This document shows, piece by piece, positions 25,336 to 33,540 of a stretch of 64,000 nucleotides of DNA (position 1 is its first letter; every line of letters starts with the position of its first letter). The stretch covers positions 1,178,001 to 1,242,000 of the forward strand of contig NZ_SODM01000001.1 in the NCBI RefSeq assembly GCF_004368785.1, in the 5' to 3' direction. Under the pieces are notes generated by a model, which saw only the letters and a list, made by a program, of their open reading frames with translations, was not told the DNA's origin and searched no databases. Both the position numbers and the translations under genes were made by a program. This DNA comes from Flavobacterium sp. 270 (lineage in GTDB: Bacteria > Bacteroidota > Bacteroidia > Flavobacteriales > Flavobacteriaceae).

Positions 25336-27774
25336 TTAAGAATTTTCAGCTTTACGATTTTTGCTTTCAAAATAAATTCCGCCAATCAATAACAACAACA
25401 TTATTACAGAACTTGCTAATGCAATTGTACTTCCGGTTTTAATTACCTGAGGTTCAAACTTAAACTCTATAGTATGTTTTCCGCCTGGAATTTCCATTGC
25501 TCTTAAAACATAATCTACAGGAAAATGATCTGTTAATTTACCATCAACATAAGCATTCCATCCGTTTTTATAATAAATTTCAGAGAAAACTGCTAAACCG
25601 TCTTTTGCGTTATCTGATTTATATTTGATGTAGTTTGGTTTGTATTCTACAACTTTTATAGTTCCAGTTGTATCCCATTGTTTCTCTAAACGGGCATTTT
25701 GAAATTTGTTTTCATGATCATGAACATTAAAAACGGCTGTTTTCTTTGTATCAAGATGATCTAAAGCTTTCATTACATCGTCTGGCTTATTAACCAGTCT
25801 TACGTAGCTTACAAACCATGCGTTTCCGTTGGCATCAGGATTTATAGTCGGAATTTCTTTTCCTTCTTTGTCTGTTTGAATAACATACTTAACATTCAAC
25901 ATATTAAGTACTTCTAAATTATTTTTAGCAATTTGATAGTCAAATAACTGCTGCATTCTTCTAGGTTTTGCAGCATGATAACCTCCAATAGAATGATGAA
26001 AGTAAGACGCACGTGCGCTTGACATATTGCCGCTTACCTCAAAAACTCTATAATGTGTTGTGTCATGTAAAATCTGAGCATCGGCAGGAGTTTCCTGAAA
26101 TGGTGCTGCAATTTCTACCGGACTTAAAAAATCTTTTGCCGAAACATATTTTCTATCCACAAAAAACAGATCAAAAATCATTAAAACACCAACAATGATT
26201 AAGGTTGTAGTCTGTGCAAATTTATTTTTAATAAACAGCCATAAAACTCCAAAAGTAACTACAATAAAGAATCCTGAACGTAGTAGATCTGCAGAATACA
26301 AAGTCATTCTGTCTTCTTTTAAAGCATCTACAAAACCTGGACCGTAAGATTGTAAATAATATTCGTCGTTAGCACTTGTGAAGTGGAAAAATCCTTTGGC
26401 AATTACAAAAATGATTATAATTCCTAAACCGAAAACTCCGGTTTGTATTAAAGCTTTTTGTTGTTGTTTTGGTTCGTCTTTTGCTTTGAAGAACGATTGT
26501 AATCCCATAACTGCTAAGACAGGGAAACACAATTCTAAAATTACCTGAATAGAAGATACGGCTCTAAATTTATCGTACATTGGTACGTAATCGATAAAGA
26601 AATCCGTCAATAAAGAGAAGTTTTTCCCCCATGAAAGGATTAAAGAAAATAAAGCTCCGGAAAGAAATACATATTTTATTTTTCTATCGTCTATAAATAA
26701 TCCTAAAACGGCAAGGAAGAAAACTACAACACCAATATACGCAGGTGCAGCAACAATAGGCTGATCTCCCCAATAGGTTGGCATTCCAGATACAAAATCC
26801 TCTGCTTGAGAAGCAGGAACTCCCTGTTCTGTCATAAACGAATACATACGGCTGTCTGGCCCAACATTTTCATGATTAGAACCTCCAAAAAGTCTTGGAG
26901 CAATCAAGTTGAAACTCTCGGCAATTCCGTAACTGTATTCCGTAATATAATCGCGGCTTAAAGCATTTTCGTTAACCTTTTTTGTTCCGTCAGGATTATA
27001 AGTTAACTCACTATTGCTACGTGTACTAAACTTAGCGTATTCGCTTGTAGCCAATAAATTCGTTGCGTTTGCTCCGATCGCAAAAATTCCGGCTGCTGCC
27101 AAAACGCCAAACGAAATTAAAAGCGGTTTATATTCTTTTTCTTTGATAAAATTGAAAGCAAAATAACCTGAAAGTATCAATAAGAAAATCAATAAATAAT
27201 AGGTCATTTGAAAGTGGTTGGCATTAATTTCTAATGCTACCGCAAACATGGTGAGCAATCCTCCCCAAATATATTTCCGTTGAAAAACGAGAATAAATCC
27301 GGCAATAACCAATGGCATATACGCAATAGCATGTGCTTTGGCATTATGACCAACTCCTAAAATAATAATTAAATAAGTAGAAAAACCAAACGCAACTGCA
27401 CCTATAAATGCTTTTAACGGATCTGTTTTTAAAACTAATAACAATCCATAAAAACCTAAGAAGTATAAGAATAGATAATCAGCCGGACGTGGTAAAAAAC
27501 GTAAAACGTCGTCTATTTTACCCACAAAATCGTTTGGATAATTAGCTCCCAACTGATACGTTGGCATACCGCCAAAGGCAGAATTTGTCCAATAAGGTTC
27601 GGCATGTTCTGTAGCTCTAAAGTCATTTTGCTCTTTTGCCATTCCGGTATATTGAGCAATATCCGACTGGAAAATTTGTTTTCCTTGTAAAACTGGATAA
27701 AAATAAATTAAAGAAACGAGAATAAAGCCCAGGATTACAAGGGCATGCGGATAGAACTTATTTACTATTTTCAA
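25336..27774 (-). CDS. YfhO family large multi-spanning membrane protein
   Basis: An 812-residue polytopic protein with about 12-14 transmembrane segments, a large soluble domain near the C-terminus (about 545-780) and a last membrane helix (about 785-805). YfhO proteins are GT-C-like membrane glycosyltransferase relatives; Gram-positive members glycosylate teichoic acids. Position at the head of an operon with a GT4 enzyme and a flippase supports a role in envelope glycan modification. The start codon is TTG 27774; the next in-frame Met is at residue 45, inside conserved-looking sequence. A promoter with both elements lies at 27820-27847. Confidence 0.9.
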   Translation of the reverse strand: MKIVNKFYPHALVILGFILVSLIYFYPVLQGKQIFQSDIAQYTGMAKEQNDFRATEHAEPYWTNSAFGGMPTYQLGANYPNDFVGKIDDVLRFLPRPADYLFLYFLGFYGLLLVLKTDPLKAFIGAVAFGFSTYLIIILGVGHNAKAHAIAYMPLVIAGFILVFQRKYIWGGLLTMFAVALEINANHFQMTYYLLIFLLILSGYFAFNFIKEKEYKPLLISFGVLAAAGIFAIGANATNLLATSEYAKFSTRSNSELTYNPDGTKKVNENALSRDYITEYSYGIAESFNLIAPRLFGGSNHENVGPDSRMYSFMTEQGVPASQAEDFVSGMPTYWGDQPIVAAPAYIGVVVFFLAVLGLFIDDRKIKYVFLSGALFSLILSWGKNFSLLTDFFIDYVPMYDKFRAVSSIQVILELCFPVLAVMGLQSFFKAKDEPKQQQKALIQTGVFGLGIIIIFVIAKGFFHFTSANDEYYLQSYGPGFVDALKEDRMTLYSADLLRSGFFIVVTFGVLWLFIKNKFAQTTTLIIVGVLMIFDLFFVDRKYVSAKDFLSPVEIAAPFQETPADAQILHDTTHYRVFEVSGNMSSARASYFHHSIGGYHAAKPRRMQQLFDYQIAKNNLEVLNMLNVKYVIQTDKEGKEIPTINPDANGNAWFVSYVRLVNKPDDVMKALDHLDTKKTAVFNVHDHENKFQNARLEKQWDTTGTIKVVEYKPNYIKYKSDNAKDGLAVFSEIYYKNGWNAYVDGKLTDHFPVDYVLRAMEIPGGKHTIEFKFEPQVIKTGSTIALASSVIMLLLLIGGIYFESKNRKAENS

Positions 27775-27819
27775 TTTAGGCTGGTTTGGGTTAAATGATG
27801 AATCCTATATTTTAGGACA

Positions 27820-27847
27820 CAAATCTAATCTATTTCTTCGTAATCAA
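27820..27847 (-). promoter_or_regulatory. Promoter of the YfhO-GT4-flippase operon
   Basis: On the minus strand: TTG (27847-27845), 17-nt spacer, TAGATTTG (27827-27820). It overlaps the end of the upstream DUF4834 gene and gives a leader of roughly 40 nt before the TTG start. Confidence 0.6.
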
Positions 27848-28118
27848 CGTAATCGCCAACTTTTTTGGTCTCGCGTGAAGTTTTTGCATTTGTAGTATCA
27901 ATAATGATCTCGTCATTATTTTTACGAGTATTTTGCTGCCATGCATTACCTTGGCTATATTGTTGCTGTTGTTGTCTTGAAAAATTTTCGCCTGCTTTTT
28001 CAACTGCTTTTTTTACCAATACTGGCAAAAAGATTCTAGCTAAAAATTTAAAAATATAATAAAAAGCTATAACCCACACGATGGTTCTTAATAAACCTGA
28101 AAATGATGCTTCTTGCAT
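27825..28118 (-). CDS. DUF4834 family small membrane protein
   Basis: A 97-residue protein from ATG 28118 (MQEASFSGLLRTIVWV). A longer frame reaches 28202 but would start upstream of the -7 box at 28136-28143, so I reject it. One transmembrane helix (about 8-30) is followed by a basic amphipathic segment, a Gln run (RQQQQQ) and an acidic tail ending DYVDYEEID. It resembles DUF4834 proteins of Bacteroidota; function unknown. Confidence 0.8.
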   Translation of the reverse strand: MQEASFSGLLRTIVWVIAFYYIFKFLARIFLPVLVKKAVEKAGENFSRQQQQQYSQGNAWQQNTRKNNDEIIIDTTNAKTSRETKKVGDYVDYEEID

Positions 28119-28135
28119 AACTGTATAATTTTTTC

Positions 28136-28143
28136 CAAAATTA
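28136..28143 (-). promoter_or_regulatory. -7 promoter element of the DUF4834 gene
   Basis: TAATTTTG on the minus strand, 18 bp upstream of ATG 28118. It decides the start in favour of the shorter protein. Confidence 0.5.
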
Positions 28144-28197
28144 ATAAATCCATTGTTTAAAATTAAAATATCAATCTTAAATAAATAATAAAATATG

Positions 28198-28205
28198 TAC
28201 ATTTG
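28198..28205 (+). promoter_or_regulatory. -7 promoter element of the outer-membrane protein gene
   Basis: TACATTTG, an exact TAnnTTTG match. Predicted transcription start near 28212 makes ATG 28208 unusable and supports ATG 28241. Confidence 0.5.
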
Positions 28206-28240
28206 AAATGCGTTATTATTTTTTAATCAAAAAAACGTTT

Positions 28241-29227
28241 ATGTCAAAAATTAAAAACTTACTTGCCCCGGTACTTTTTTTAGTTCCCCAGATTTTTTTC
28301 GCACAATACACCGATGTTATCAATTCTAATCGTCCCGGAGAAACAATGTCTGCTTATGCAGTTGGAAAATCAGTAATTCAGGCTGAAATTGGAGTTTACG
28401 GCATCAAAGAAAAACACGATTTACTAGATTATGACGGCAGCGGTTTTGGTACCGATATTACACTTCGATATGGTGCTTTTCTTGAAAAACTGGAGTTTGT
28501 TCTGGATCTGGAATATCAGGCAGAGCATTTTAATACTCCTTACACCAGTTATAAAAAAAACAATTTCAGACAAACTGTTCTTGGTGCTAAATATTTAATT
28601 TATGATCCTTTTAAAAATTACGAAAAAACAAAAAATATTTACAGCTATAAAGCCAATCATAGATTTGACTGGCATTCTTTAATTCCTGCCGTTTCTGTAT
28701 TTGCCGGAGCAAATTTTGTAGGTGCAGATAATCCGTATTCTTTTTCGCCGCAGTCTAGTATTTCGCCAAAAATTGCCTTGATTACACAAAATCTTTTTGG
28801 AGATGGAAGATGGGTTTTTGTTACTAATATTATTGCAGATTATATTACTACAGATTACCCAAGTTACGGATATGTATTAACTTTGACGCACGGATTTAAC
28901 GACAAATGGTCTGGTTTTGTAGAAAATCAAGGTTACAAAAGTGATTTTTACAGTGATGCCATTATTCGTGGCGGTGCGGCTTATTTAATTAATCCAAACT
29001 TGCAGGTTGATGCTTCTTTGAGTACTAACTTTAAAAATACGCCTTCTATATTTTACGGCGGTGTTGGAGTTTCCTGGCGCTATGATGCAAGTTATAAAGA
29101 AAAGCAAATGGAATTTAAGGCTGATAGAAAAGCCAGAAAGAACGACGATAATTTAAAAGATCCAAAGGATAAAAAAGAAACAGATTATCAGGAACAAGAA
29201 AGAAAACGTAAGTCTAAATACGAATAA
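28241..29227 (+). CDS. Outer-membrane beta-barrel protein (transporter-like) with charged C-terminal tail
   Basis: A 328-residue protein from ATG 28241 with signal peptide (about 1-21, ending IFFAQ) and an N-terminal INSNRPGET segment seen in MetA-pathway (phenol degradation) type outer-membrane proteins. Alternating strands fill about 30-285. The last about 45 residues leave the barrel pattern and are highly charged (KADRKARKNDDNLKDPKDKK and on to KSKYE), unlike a usual barrel terminus ending in Phe. A 53-bp gap precedes the GNAT gene, so the two may form an operon. Substrate unknown. Confidence 0.8.
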   Translation: MSKIKNLLAPVLFLVPQIFFAQYTDVINSNRPGETMSAYAVGKSVIQAEIGVYGIKEKHDLLDYDGSGFGTDITLRYGAFLEKLEFVLDLEYQAEHFNTPYTSYKKNNFRQTVLGAKYLIYDPFKNYEKTKNIYSYKANHRFDWHSLIPAVSVFAGANFVGADNPYSFSPQSSISPKIALITQNLFGDGRWVFVTNIIADYITTDYPSYGYVLTLTHGFNDKWSGFVENQGYKSDFYSDAIIRGGAAYLINPNLQVDASLSTNFKNTPSIFYGGVGVSWRYDASYKEKQMEFKADRKARKNDDNLKDPKDKKETDYQEQERKRKSKYE

Positions 29228-29280
29228 TTTAATAACAAAACCTCTTCATTAAATAGAAGAAATTTTACAATAAGTCTTAA

Positions 29281-30399
29281 ATGATTACAATAAAAGAAGC
29301 CAAAACCAAAAAAGAACTAACTGAATATATTAAGTTTCCGTTTTCACTGTATCAAAACAATCCATATTGGGTTCCTCCTATTATTGCAGATGAATTAGAG
29401 TCTTTTGATAAAACAAAAAATCCTGCTTTTGATAATGCTGAGGCTTATTTTTATCTGGCGTACAAAAATAACGAAATTGTAGGTCGTATTACGGCTATCA
29501 TCAACTGGGCAGAAGTAAATACCCAGCATAAAAGAAAGGTTCGTTTTGGATGGTTTGATGTTATTGATGATATCGAAGTAACTAAAGCTTTGCTTGAAAA
29601 AGTGTATGAATTAGGAAGACAAAACAATCTGGAACATGTAGAAGGTCCGATGGGATTTTCAAATTTAGATAAAGTCGGCGTGCTTACTGAAGGTTACGAC
29701 CAAATGGGAACTATGATTACATGGTACAACAATCCGTATTATGTAACTCATTTTGAACAATTAGGCTTTCAGGTTGAGAAAGAATATATAGAAAGTATTT
29801 TTCCTTTTTCAAATGTAAAACCTGAATTTTTTCTAAAAGCTCAGGAATTAATTAAAAAAAGATACGGCTTAAGATCGCTTACTTTTACAAAAACAAAAGA
29901 CATTATGCCGCACGTGGACAAAATGTTTGATTTGTTTAATGAATCGTATGCAAAATTGGCTTCGTTTGTAGCGATTTCAGACGTTCAGAAAGAATATTTT
30001 AAAAAGAAATACATCAGTTTTATCAATCCAGAATACATCAAATTTGTGGTTGATAAAGACGATAATTTAGTAGCTTTTAGTATTGTAATGCCAAGTTTTT
30101 CTGAAGCTTTACAAAAAGCAAAAGGAAAATTATTTCCGTTTGGATTTATTCATTTATTGAGAGCCAGAAAAAAGAGTAAAGATGTTGTTTTCTACTTAAT
30201 CGGAGTGCATCCGGATTACCAAAACAAAGGAGTTACGGCTATTATTTTTGATGAATATTTTAAAACTTTTTCAGAAAAAGGAATTCAAAATTGCATCAGA
30301 ACCCCAGAATTGGCCGAAAATACAGCCATTCATTTACTTTGGAAAAACTTTGACCCAAAAATTCACTGTCAAAGAAAAACGTATAGATTGGAGTTATAG
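29281..30399 (+). CDS. GNAT-like N-acetyltransferase family protein
   Basis: A 372-residue cytoplasmic protein. An N-terminal GNAT-like half (about 1-150, with NEIVGRITAIIN) and a C-terminal acyltransferase half (about 255-360) with the acetyl-CoA loop region IGVHPDYQNKGVTAIIF, similar to motif A (V-x-P-x-x-Q/R-x-x-G). Bacteroidota orthologues of this length are common but uncharacterised. Substrate unknown. It ends 10 bp before a 24-bp perfect hairpin shared with the convergent lipoprotein gene. Confidence 0.82.
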   Translation: MITIKEAKTKKELTEYIKFPFSLYQNNPYWVPPIIADELESFDKTKNPAFDNAEAYFYLAYKNNEIVGRITAIINWAEVNTQHKRKVRFGWFDVIDDIEVTKALLEKVYELGRQNNLEHVEGPMGFSNLDKVGVLTEGYDQMGTMITWYNNPYYVTHFEQLGFQVEKEYIESIFPFSNVKPEFFLKAQELIKKRYGLRSLTFTKTKDIMPHVDKMFDLFNESYAKLASFVAISDVQKEYFKKKYISFINPEYIKFVVDKDDNLVAFSIVMPSFSEALQKAKGKLFPFGFIHLLRARKKSKDVVFYLIGVHPDYQNKGVTAIIFDEYFKTFSEKGIQNCIRTPELAENTAIHLLWKNFDPKIHCQRKTYRLEL

Positions 30400-30409
30400 A
30401 TTCTCAAGA

Positions 30410-30478
30410 TACAAAGACTCAAAGGCTCATAGGTTCAAAGCAACTTACTTTGTCCCTATGAGCCTTTGAGTCTTTGTA
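30410..30478. terminator. Long bidirectional hairpin between convergent genes
   Basis: Perfect 24-bp inverted repeat (30410-30433 and 30455-30478) with an inner CAAAG/CTTTG stem. It separates the GNAT gene from the lipoprotein gene ending at 30491. Its sequence (CAAAGACTCAAAGGCTCA) belongs to the same composition class as repeats near 1900-1980 and 54421-54530. Confidence 0.75.
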
Positions 30479-30490
30479 CCTAACAAAAAA

Positions 30491-30973
30491 CTATTGTACC
30501 GGTTTACAATCAACTTTTACGAGAGTATTTTTTTGATCAAATTTTAATTTTGATTTATCTTTAAAAGTCACTTTGTCATTTGCTTCTATAGTGTCACCAT
30601 ATCCTTCGATAAAAGTGGCGTCTTTATGTAAAAATGCGACTTCGCGAACAGAAGAAACTCCTTCAGATGTAAAGGTATATTCTGCAATAAGAGTATCTCC
30701 TTTCATGTTTCCAACCAGGATTCCTTCATTTTTATCTTTACCGCTTATATTGTAACTCAATGTACCGTTTACTTCCTGATGTGAGTTTACATTAAAACTT
30801 AAATCTACCATACTGTTATTTGCTGAATAACTATAACATTGATTTCCTGCAGGTTCTACAACTTCGGCTTCTTTTGGTGCGCTTGGAGTTATCGTGGGAG
30901 CCACTGGTTCTGTTTTTTTGCAAGAAACAAAAACAACCAAAATCATCATCGTTAGTGCTAATACTTTTTTCAT
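30491..30973 (-). CDS. Small lipoprotein of unknown function (160 aa)
   Basis: A 160-residue protein with SPII signal (VFVSC, lipid Cys18, then KKTEP). The residues after Cys are basic rather than acidic, suggesting periplasm-facing retention. A Pro-rich linker (about 20-45) leads to a beta-rich domain with NGTLSYNISGKDKNEGIL and FTSEGVSSVREVAFL, resembling envelope lipoproteins that bind small ligands. No named family recognised. It is upstream of the GNAT gene's terminator and downstream of the oxoamine synthase terminator, so it has its own promoter. Confidence 0.8.
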   Translation of the reverse strand: MKKVLALTMMILVVFVSCKKTEPVAPTITPSAPKEAEVVEPAGNQCYSYSANNSMVDLSFNVNSHQEVNGTLSYNISGKDKNEGILVGNMKGDTLIAEYTFTSEGVSSVREVAFLHKDATFIEGYGDTIEANDKVTFKDKSKLKFDQKNTLVKVDCKPVQ

Positions 30974-31022
30974 AATGTCTTTATTTTATATTTTACTGTA
31001 GTATAAATTTAAGTGAAATATA

Positions 31023-31057
31023 AAAAAAATCCATTCTGTATAAGAATGGATTTTTTT
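31023..31057 (-). terminator. Terminator of the alpha-oxoamine synthase gene
   Basis: Perfect 15-bp inverted repeat (31023-31037 and 31043-31057), 5-nt loop, T run on the minus strand; 38 bp past the stop codon. Confidence 0.85.
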
Positions 31058-31095
31058 ACATAATTCCCATCTTAGGGAATCTATTTTTTTAGAAA

Positions 31096-32358
31096 TTAAG
31101 CATCTAAATCAACTGTTGTTCTGCTTGCAATTTCTTTGTATGTTCCGTTTTCTAATTTTTCACGAATTGCTTCAAAAGCTGTAAGCGTTTCATCGATATC
31201 TTCTAGTGTATGTGAAGTTGTTGGGATCATTCTCAACAAAATAATTCCTTTTGGAATTACCGGATAGATTACGATAGACAAGAAAATACCGTAGTTCTCT
31301 CTTAAGTCATTTACCATAACCATTGCTTCTGGCACACTTCCTTGTAAATAAACTGGTGTTACACAAGTATTTGTATCTCCAATATTAAAATTTCTAGAAC
31401 GTAATCCGTTTTGTAAAGCGTTTACATTTTCCCAAAGTTTATCTTTTAATTCCGGATGGTCACGTAATAATTGTAAACGTTTTAACGAACCAATTGTTTG
31501 AATCATTGGCAACGCTTTTGCAAACATCTGAGAACGTAAATTGTATTTTAAGTAATCGATAATGTCTTTATCTGCAGCGATAAATGCTCCAATATTTGCC
31601 ATTGATTTTGCAAAAGTAGAGAAGTAAACATCAATATCTGCCTGAACTCCCTGCTCCTCACCTGCTCCGGCTCCTGTTTTACCAAGTGTACCAAAACCGT
31701 GTGCATCATCAACCAATAATCTAAAATTATATTTTTGTTTTAACGCAACAATCTCTTTCAATTTTCCTTGTTGTCCGCGCATTCCAAAAACACCTTCAGT
31801 AATAAACAAGATTCCTCCTCCAGTTTCAAGTGCCATTTTAGTAGCACGCTGTAGGTTTTTCTCCATACTTTCAAGATCATTATGCTTATAAGTAAAACGT
31901 TTACCCATATGCAGACGAACTCCATCAATAATACAAGCGTGAGAATCTACATCGTATACAATAATATCATTTTTAGTTACTAAAGCATCAATAGTAGAAA
32001 CCATTCCCTGGTAACCAAAATTTAATAAATAAGCAGATTCTTTCATAACAAAAGAAGCCAACTCATTTTCTAACTGCTCGTGGTACTTGGTGTGACCAGA
32101 CATCATACGCGCTCCCATTGGGTAAGCAGCTCCGTATTCTGCTGCTGCATCAATATCTGCCTGACGCACTTCTGGGTGATTTGCAAGACCTAAATAGTCA
32201 TTTATACTCCAGTTCAAAATATTTTTCCCACCAAATTGCATTCTTGGACCAAGTTCTCCTTCTAATTTAGGGAATACAAAATACCCCTCAGCTTGTGAAG
32301 CCCATTTTCCTAATGGTCCTTTATTGTTCTGAATTCTTTCGAATAAATCTTTTACCAT
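31096..32358 (-). CDS. PLP-dependent alpha-oxoamine synthase (serine palmitoyltransferase / cysteate acyltransferase-like)
   Basis: A 420-residue fold-type I enzyme from ATG 32358. It condenses an amino acid with an acyl-CoA. Visible landmarks: the YLGLANHPEV segment, GARMMSGHTKYHEQLE, the PLP Asp/His region VDDAHGFGTLGKTG, and the Schiff-base lysine Lys251 in STFAKSMAN. Length and the N-terminal extension are closer to serine palmitoyltransferase-type enzymes than to BioF or Kbl. In Flavobacterium a homologous cysteate-fatty acyl transferase makes capnine for sulfonolipids, so sphingolipid or sulfonolipid synthesis is likely; which cannot be decided from sequence alone. A -7 box at 32398-32405 rules out the upstream start. 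Confidence 0.88.
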   Translation of the reverse strand: MVKDLFERIQNNKGPLGKWASQAEGYFVFPKLEGELGPRMQFGGKNILNWSINDYLGLANHPEVRQADIDAAAEYGAAYPMGARMMSGHTKYHEQLENELASFVMKESAYLLNFGYQGMVSTIDALVTKNDIIVYDVDSHACIIDGVRLHMGKRFTYKHNDLESMEKNLQRATKMALETGGGILFITEGVFGMRGQQGKLKEIVALKQKYNFRLLVDDAHGFGTLGKTGAGAGEEQGVQADIDVYFSTFAKSMANIGAFIAADKDIIDYLKYNLRSQMFAKALPMIQTIGSLKRLQLLRDHPELKDKLWENVNALQNGLRSRNFNIGDTNTCVTPVYLQGSVPEAMVMVNDLRENYGIFLSIVIYPVIPKGIILLRMIPTTSHTLEDIDETLTAFEAIREKLENGTYKEIASRTTVDLDA

Positions 32359-32397
32359 AAATATATTTTGAAGTAATAATTTTATTTTAACAGGGAG

Positions 32398-32405
32398 CAA
32401 AAATA
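32398..32405 (-). promoter_or_regulatory. -7 promoter element of the oxoamine synthase gene
   Basis: TATTTTTG on the minus strand, 40 bp before ATG 32358; it decides the start. Confidence 0.5.
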
Positions 32406-32704
32406 ATGATTATTATTCTAAAATAGAGTCAGCCATTTATTTTTATTGAAAAATACAATGAATATAAACCTTTCCAAAGTTTTCTTATTCAAAATGCTTT
32501 TCATATTAATAAGATTTAACTTTAAAAAACCAGCAAAAACATAGCTTAAAAATGAATTTACTGGTAATAAACGACAATTTTTCTTTAAATTTCCATTATG
32601 TAATTATTCTTATTTATAACCAGAATAATTTAAATCAGTTTGCGTCATTTATTCCCTAAACTTGGCGGTTTGTAATCAATTTTAGTTTTACCTTTGGTAG
32701 TATA
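32406..32704. other. Divergent AT-rich intergenic region
   Basis: About 300 bp between the oxoamine synthase and NYN genes. Apart from the two -7 boxes at its ends I see no repeat, RNA gene or ORF. Confidence 0.5.
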
Positions 32705-32712
32705 TAATTTTG
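32705..32712 (+). promoter_or_regulatory. -7 promoter element of the NYN gene
   Basis: TAATTTTG ending 13 bp before ATG 32726, implying a very short leader (about 7 nt). Confidence 0.5.
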
Positions 32713-32725
32713 TAAAATGTAAAAA

Positions 32726-33502
32726 ATGGCTTTAAGCACCTCAAAAGATTTAAAATTAGCCGTTCTTATTGATGCCGACAACGTACCATACAGTAATGTA
32801 AAAGGTATGATGGAAGAAATAACAAAATTTGGCACTCCGACTACCAAACGTATTTATGCCGATTGGACAAAACCAAACTCAAATGGCTGGAAAGGAGTTT
32901 TACTAGAACATGCGATTACCCCAATTCAGCAATACAGTTATACAGTTGGAAAAAATTCTTCTGATTCTGCTCTTATTATTGATGCTATGGATTTACTTTA
33001 TTCGGGAAAATTAGACGGATTTTGTATTGTTTCCAGCGACAGCGATTTTACGCGTTTGGCAATCAGGCTTCGGGAATCTGGCATGAAAGTAATTGGTATT
33101 GGAGAAAAGAAAACTCCAAATTCTTTTATTGTAGCCTGCGACAGGTTTATTTATATTGAAGTTTTGGATGGCGCGATTCAGAAAAAGAAAACCAAAGCCG
33201 TTGCAGACGTTAAAAAACTGATCGAAAAACCTGCTGAAAAAGCATTACATAAAATAGACAAACAGACTATCGATCTTATCGAAGCCACTATAGAAGATAT
33301 CGAAGATGATGACGGCTGGGCTTTTTTGGGCGATGTCGGAAATCTAATCGTAAAGAAAAAACCAGAATTTGACCCAAGAAATTACGGTTTTTCTAAGCTT
33401 ACGCCGATGCTGAAATCATTAACCGATATTTTAGAAATCGACGAAAGAGAATCAGACAAAAAAGGAATCAAACACGTTTACGTTCGTTTAAGATTCAATT
33501 AA
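32726..33502 (+). CDS. NYN-domain ribonuclease-like protein with OST-HTH/LOTUS domain
   Basis: A 258-residue cytoplasmic protein. The NYN (PIN-like) domain occupies about 10-150: LIDADNVPYS supplies the first acidic residue, and SSDSDFTRLA the conserved acidic cluster expected to bind metal. A linker (about 155-185) leads to an OST-HTH/LOTUS-type domain (about 190-258) starting IDLIEATIEDIEDDDGW and ending in LPMLKSLTDILEIDE-like helices (here KLTPMLKSLTDILEID). Such proteins are predicted RNA-binding nucleases; the RNA target is unknown. Monocistronic. Confidence 0.9.
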   Translation: MALSTSKDLKLAVLIDADNVPYSNVKGMMEEITKFGTPTTKRIYADWTKPNSNGWKGVLLEHAITPIQQYSYTVGKNSSDSALIIDAMDLLYSGKLDGFCIVSSDSDFTRLAIRLRESGMKVIGIGEKKTPNSFIVACDRFIYIEVLDGAIQKKKTKAVADVKKLIEKPAEKALHKIDKQTIDLIEATIEDIEDDDGWAFLGDVGNLIVKKKPEFDPRNYGFSKLTPMLKSLTDILEIDERESDKKGIKHVYVRLRFN

Positions 33503-33540
33503 TTTATTACATTTTATTACCTATTTAATTCTTTAAAAAC

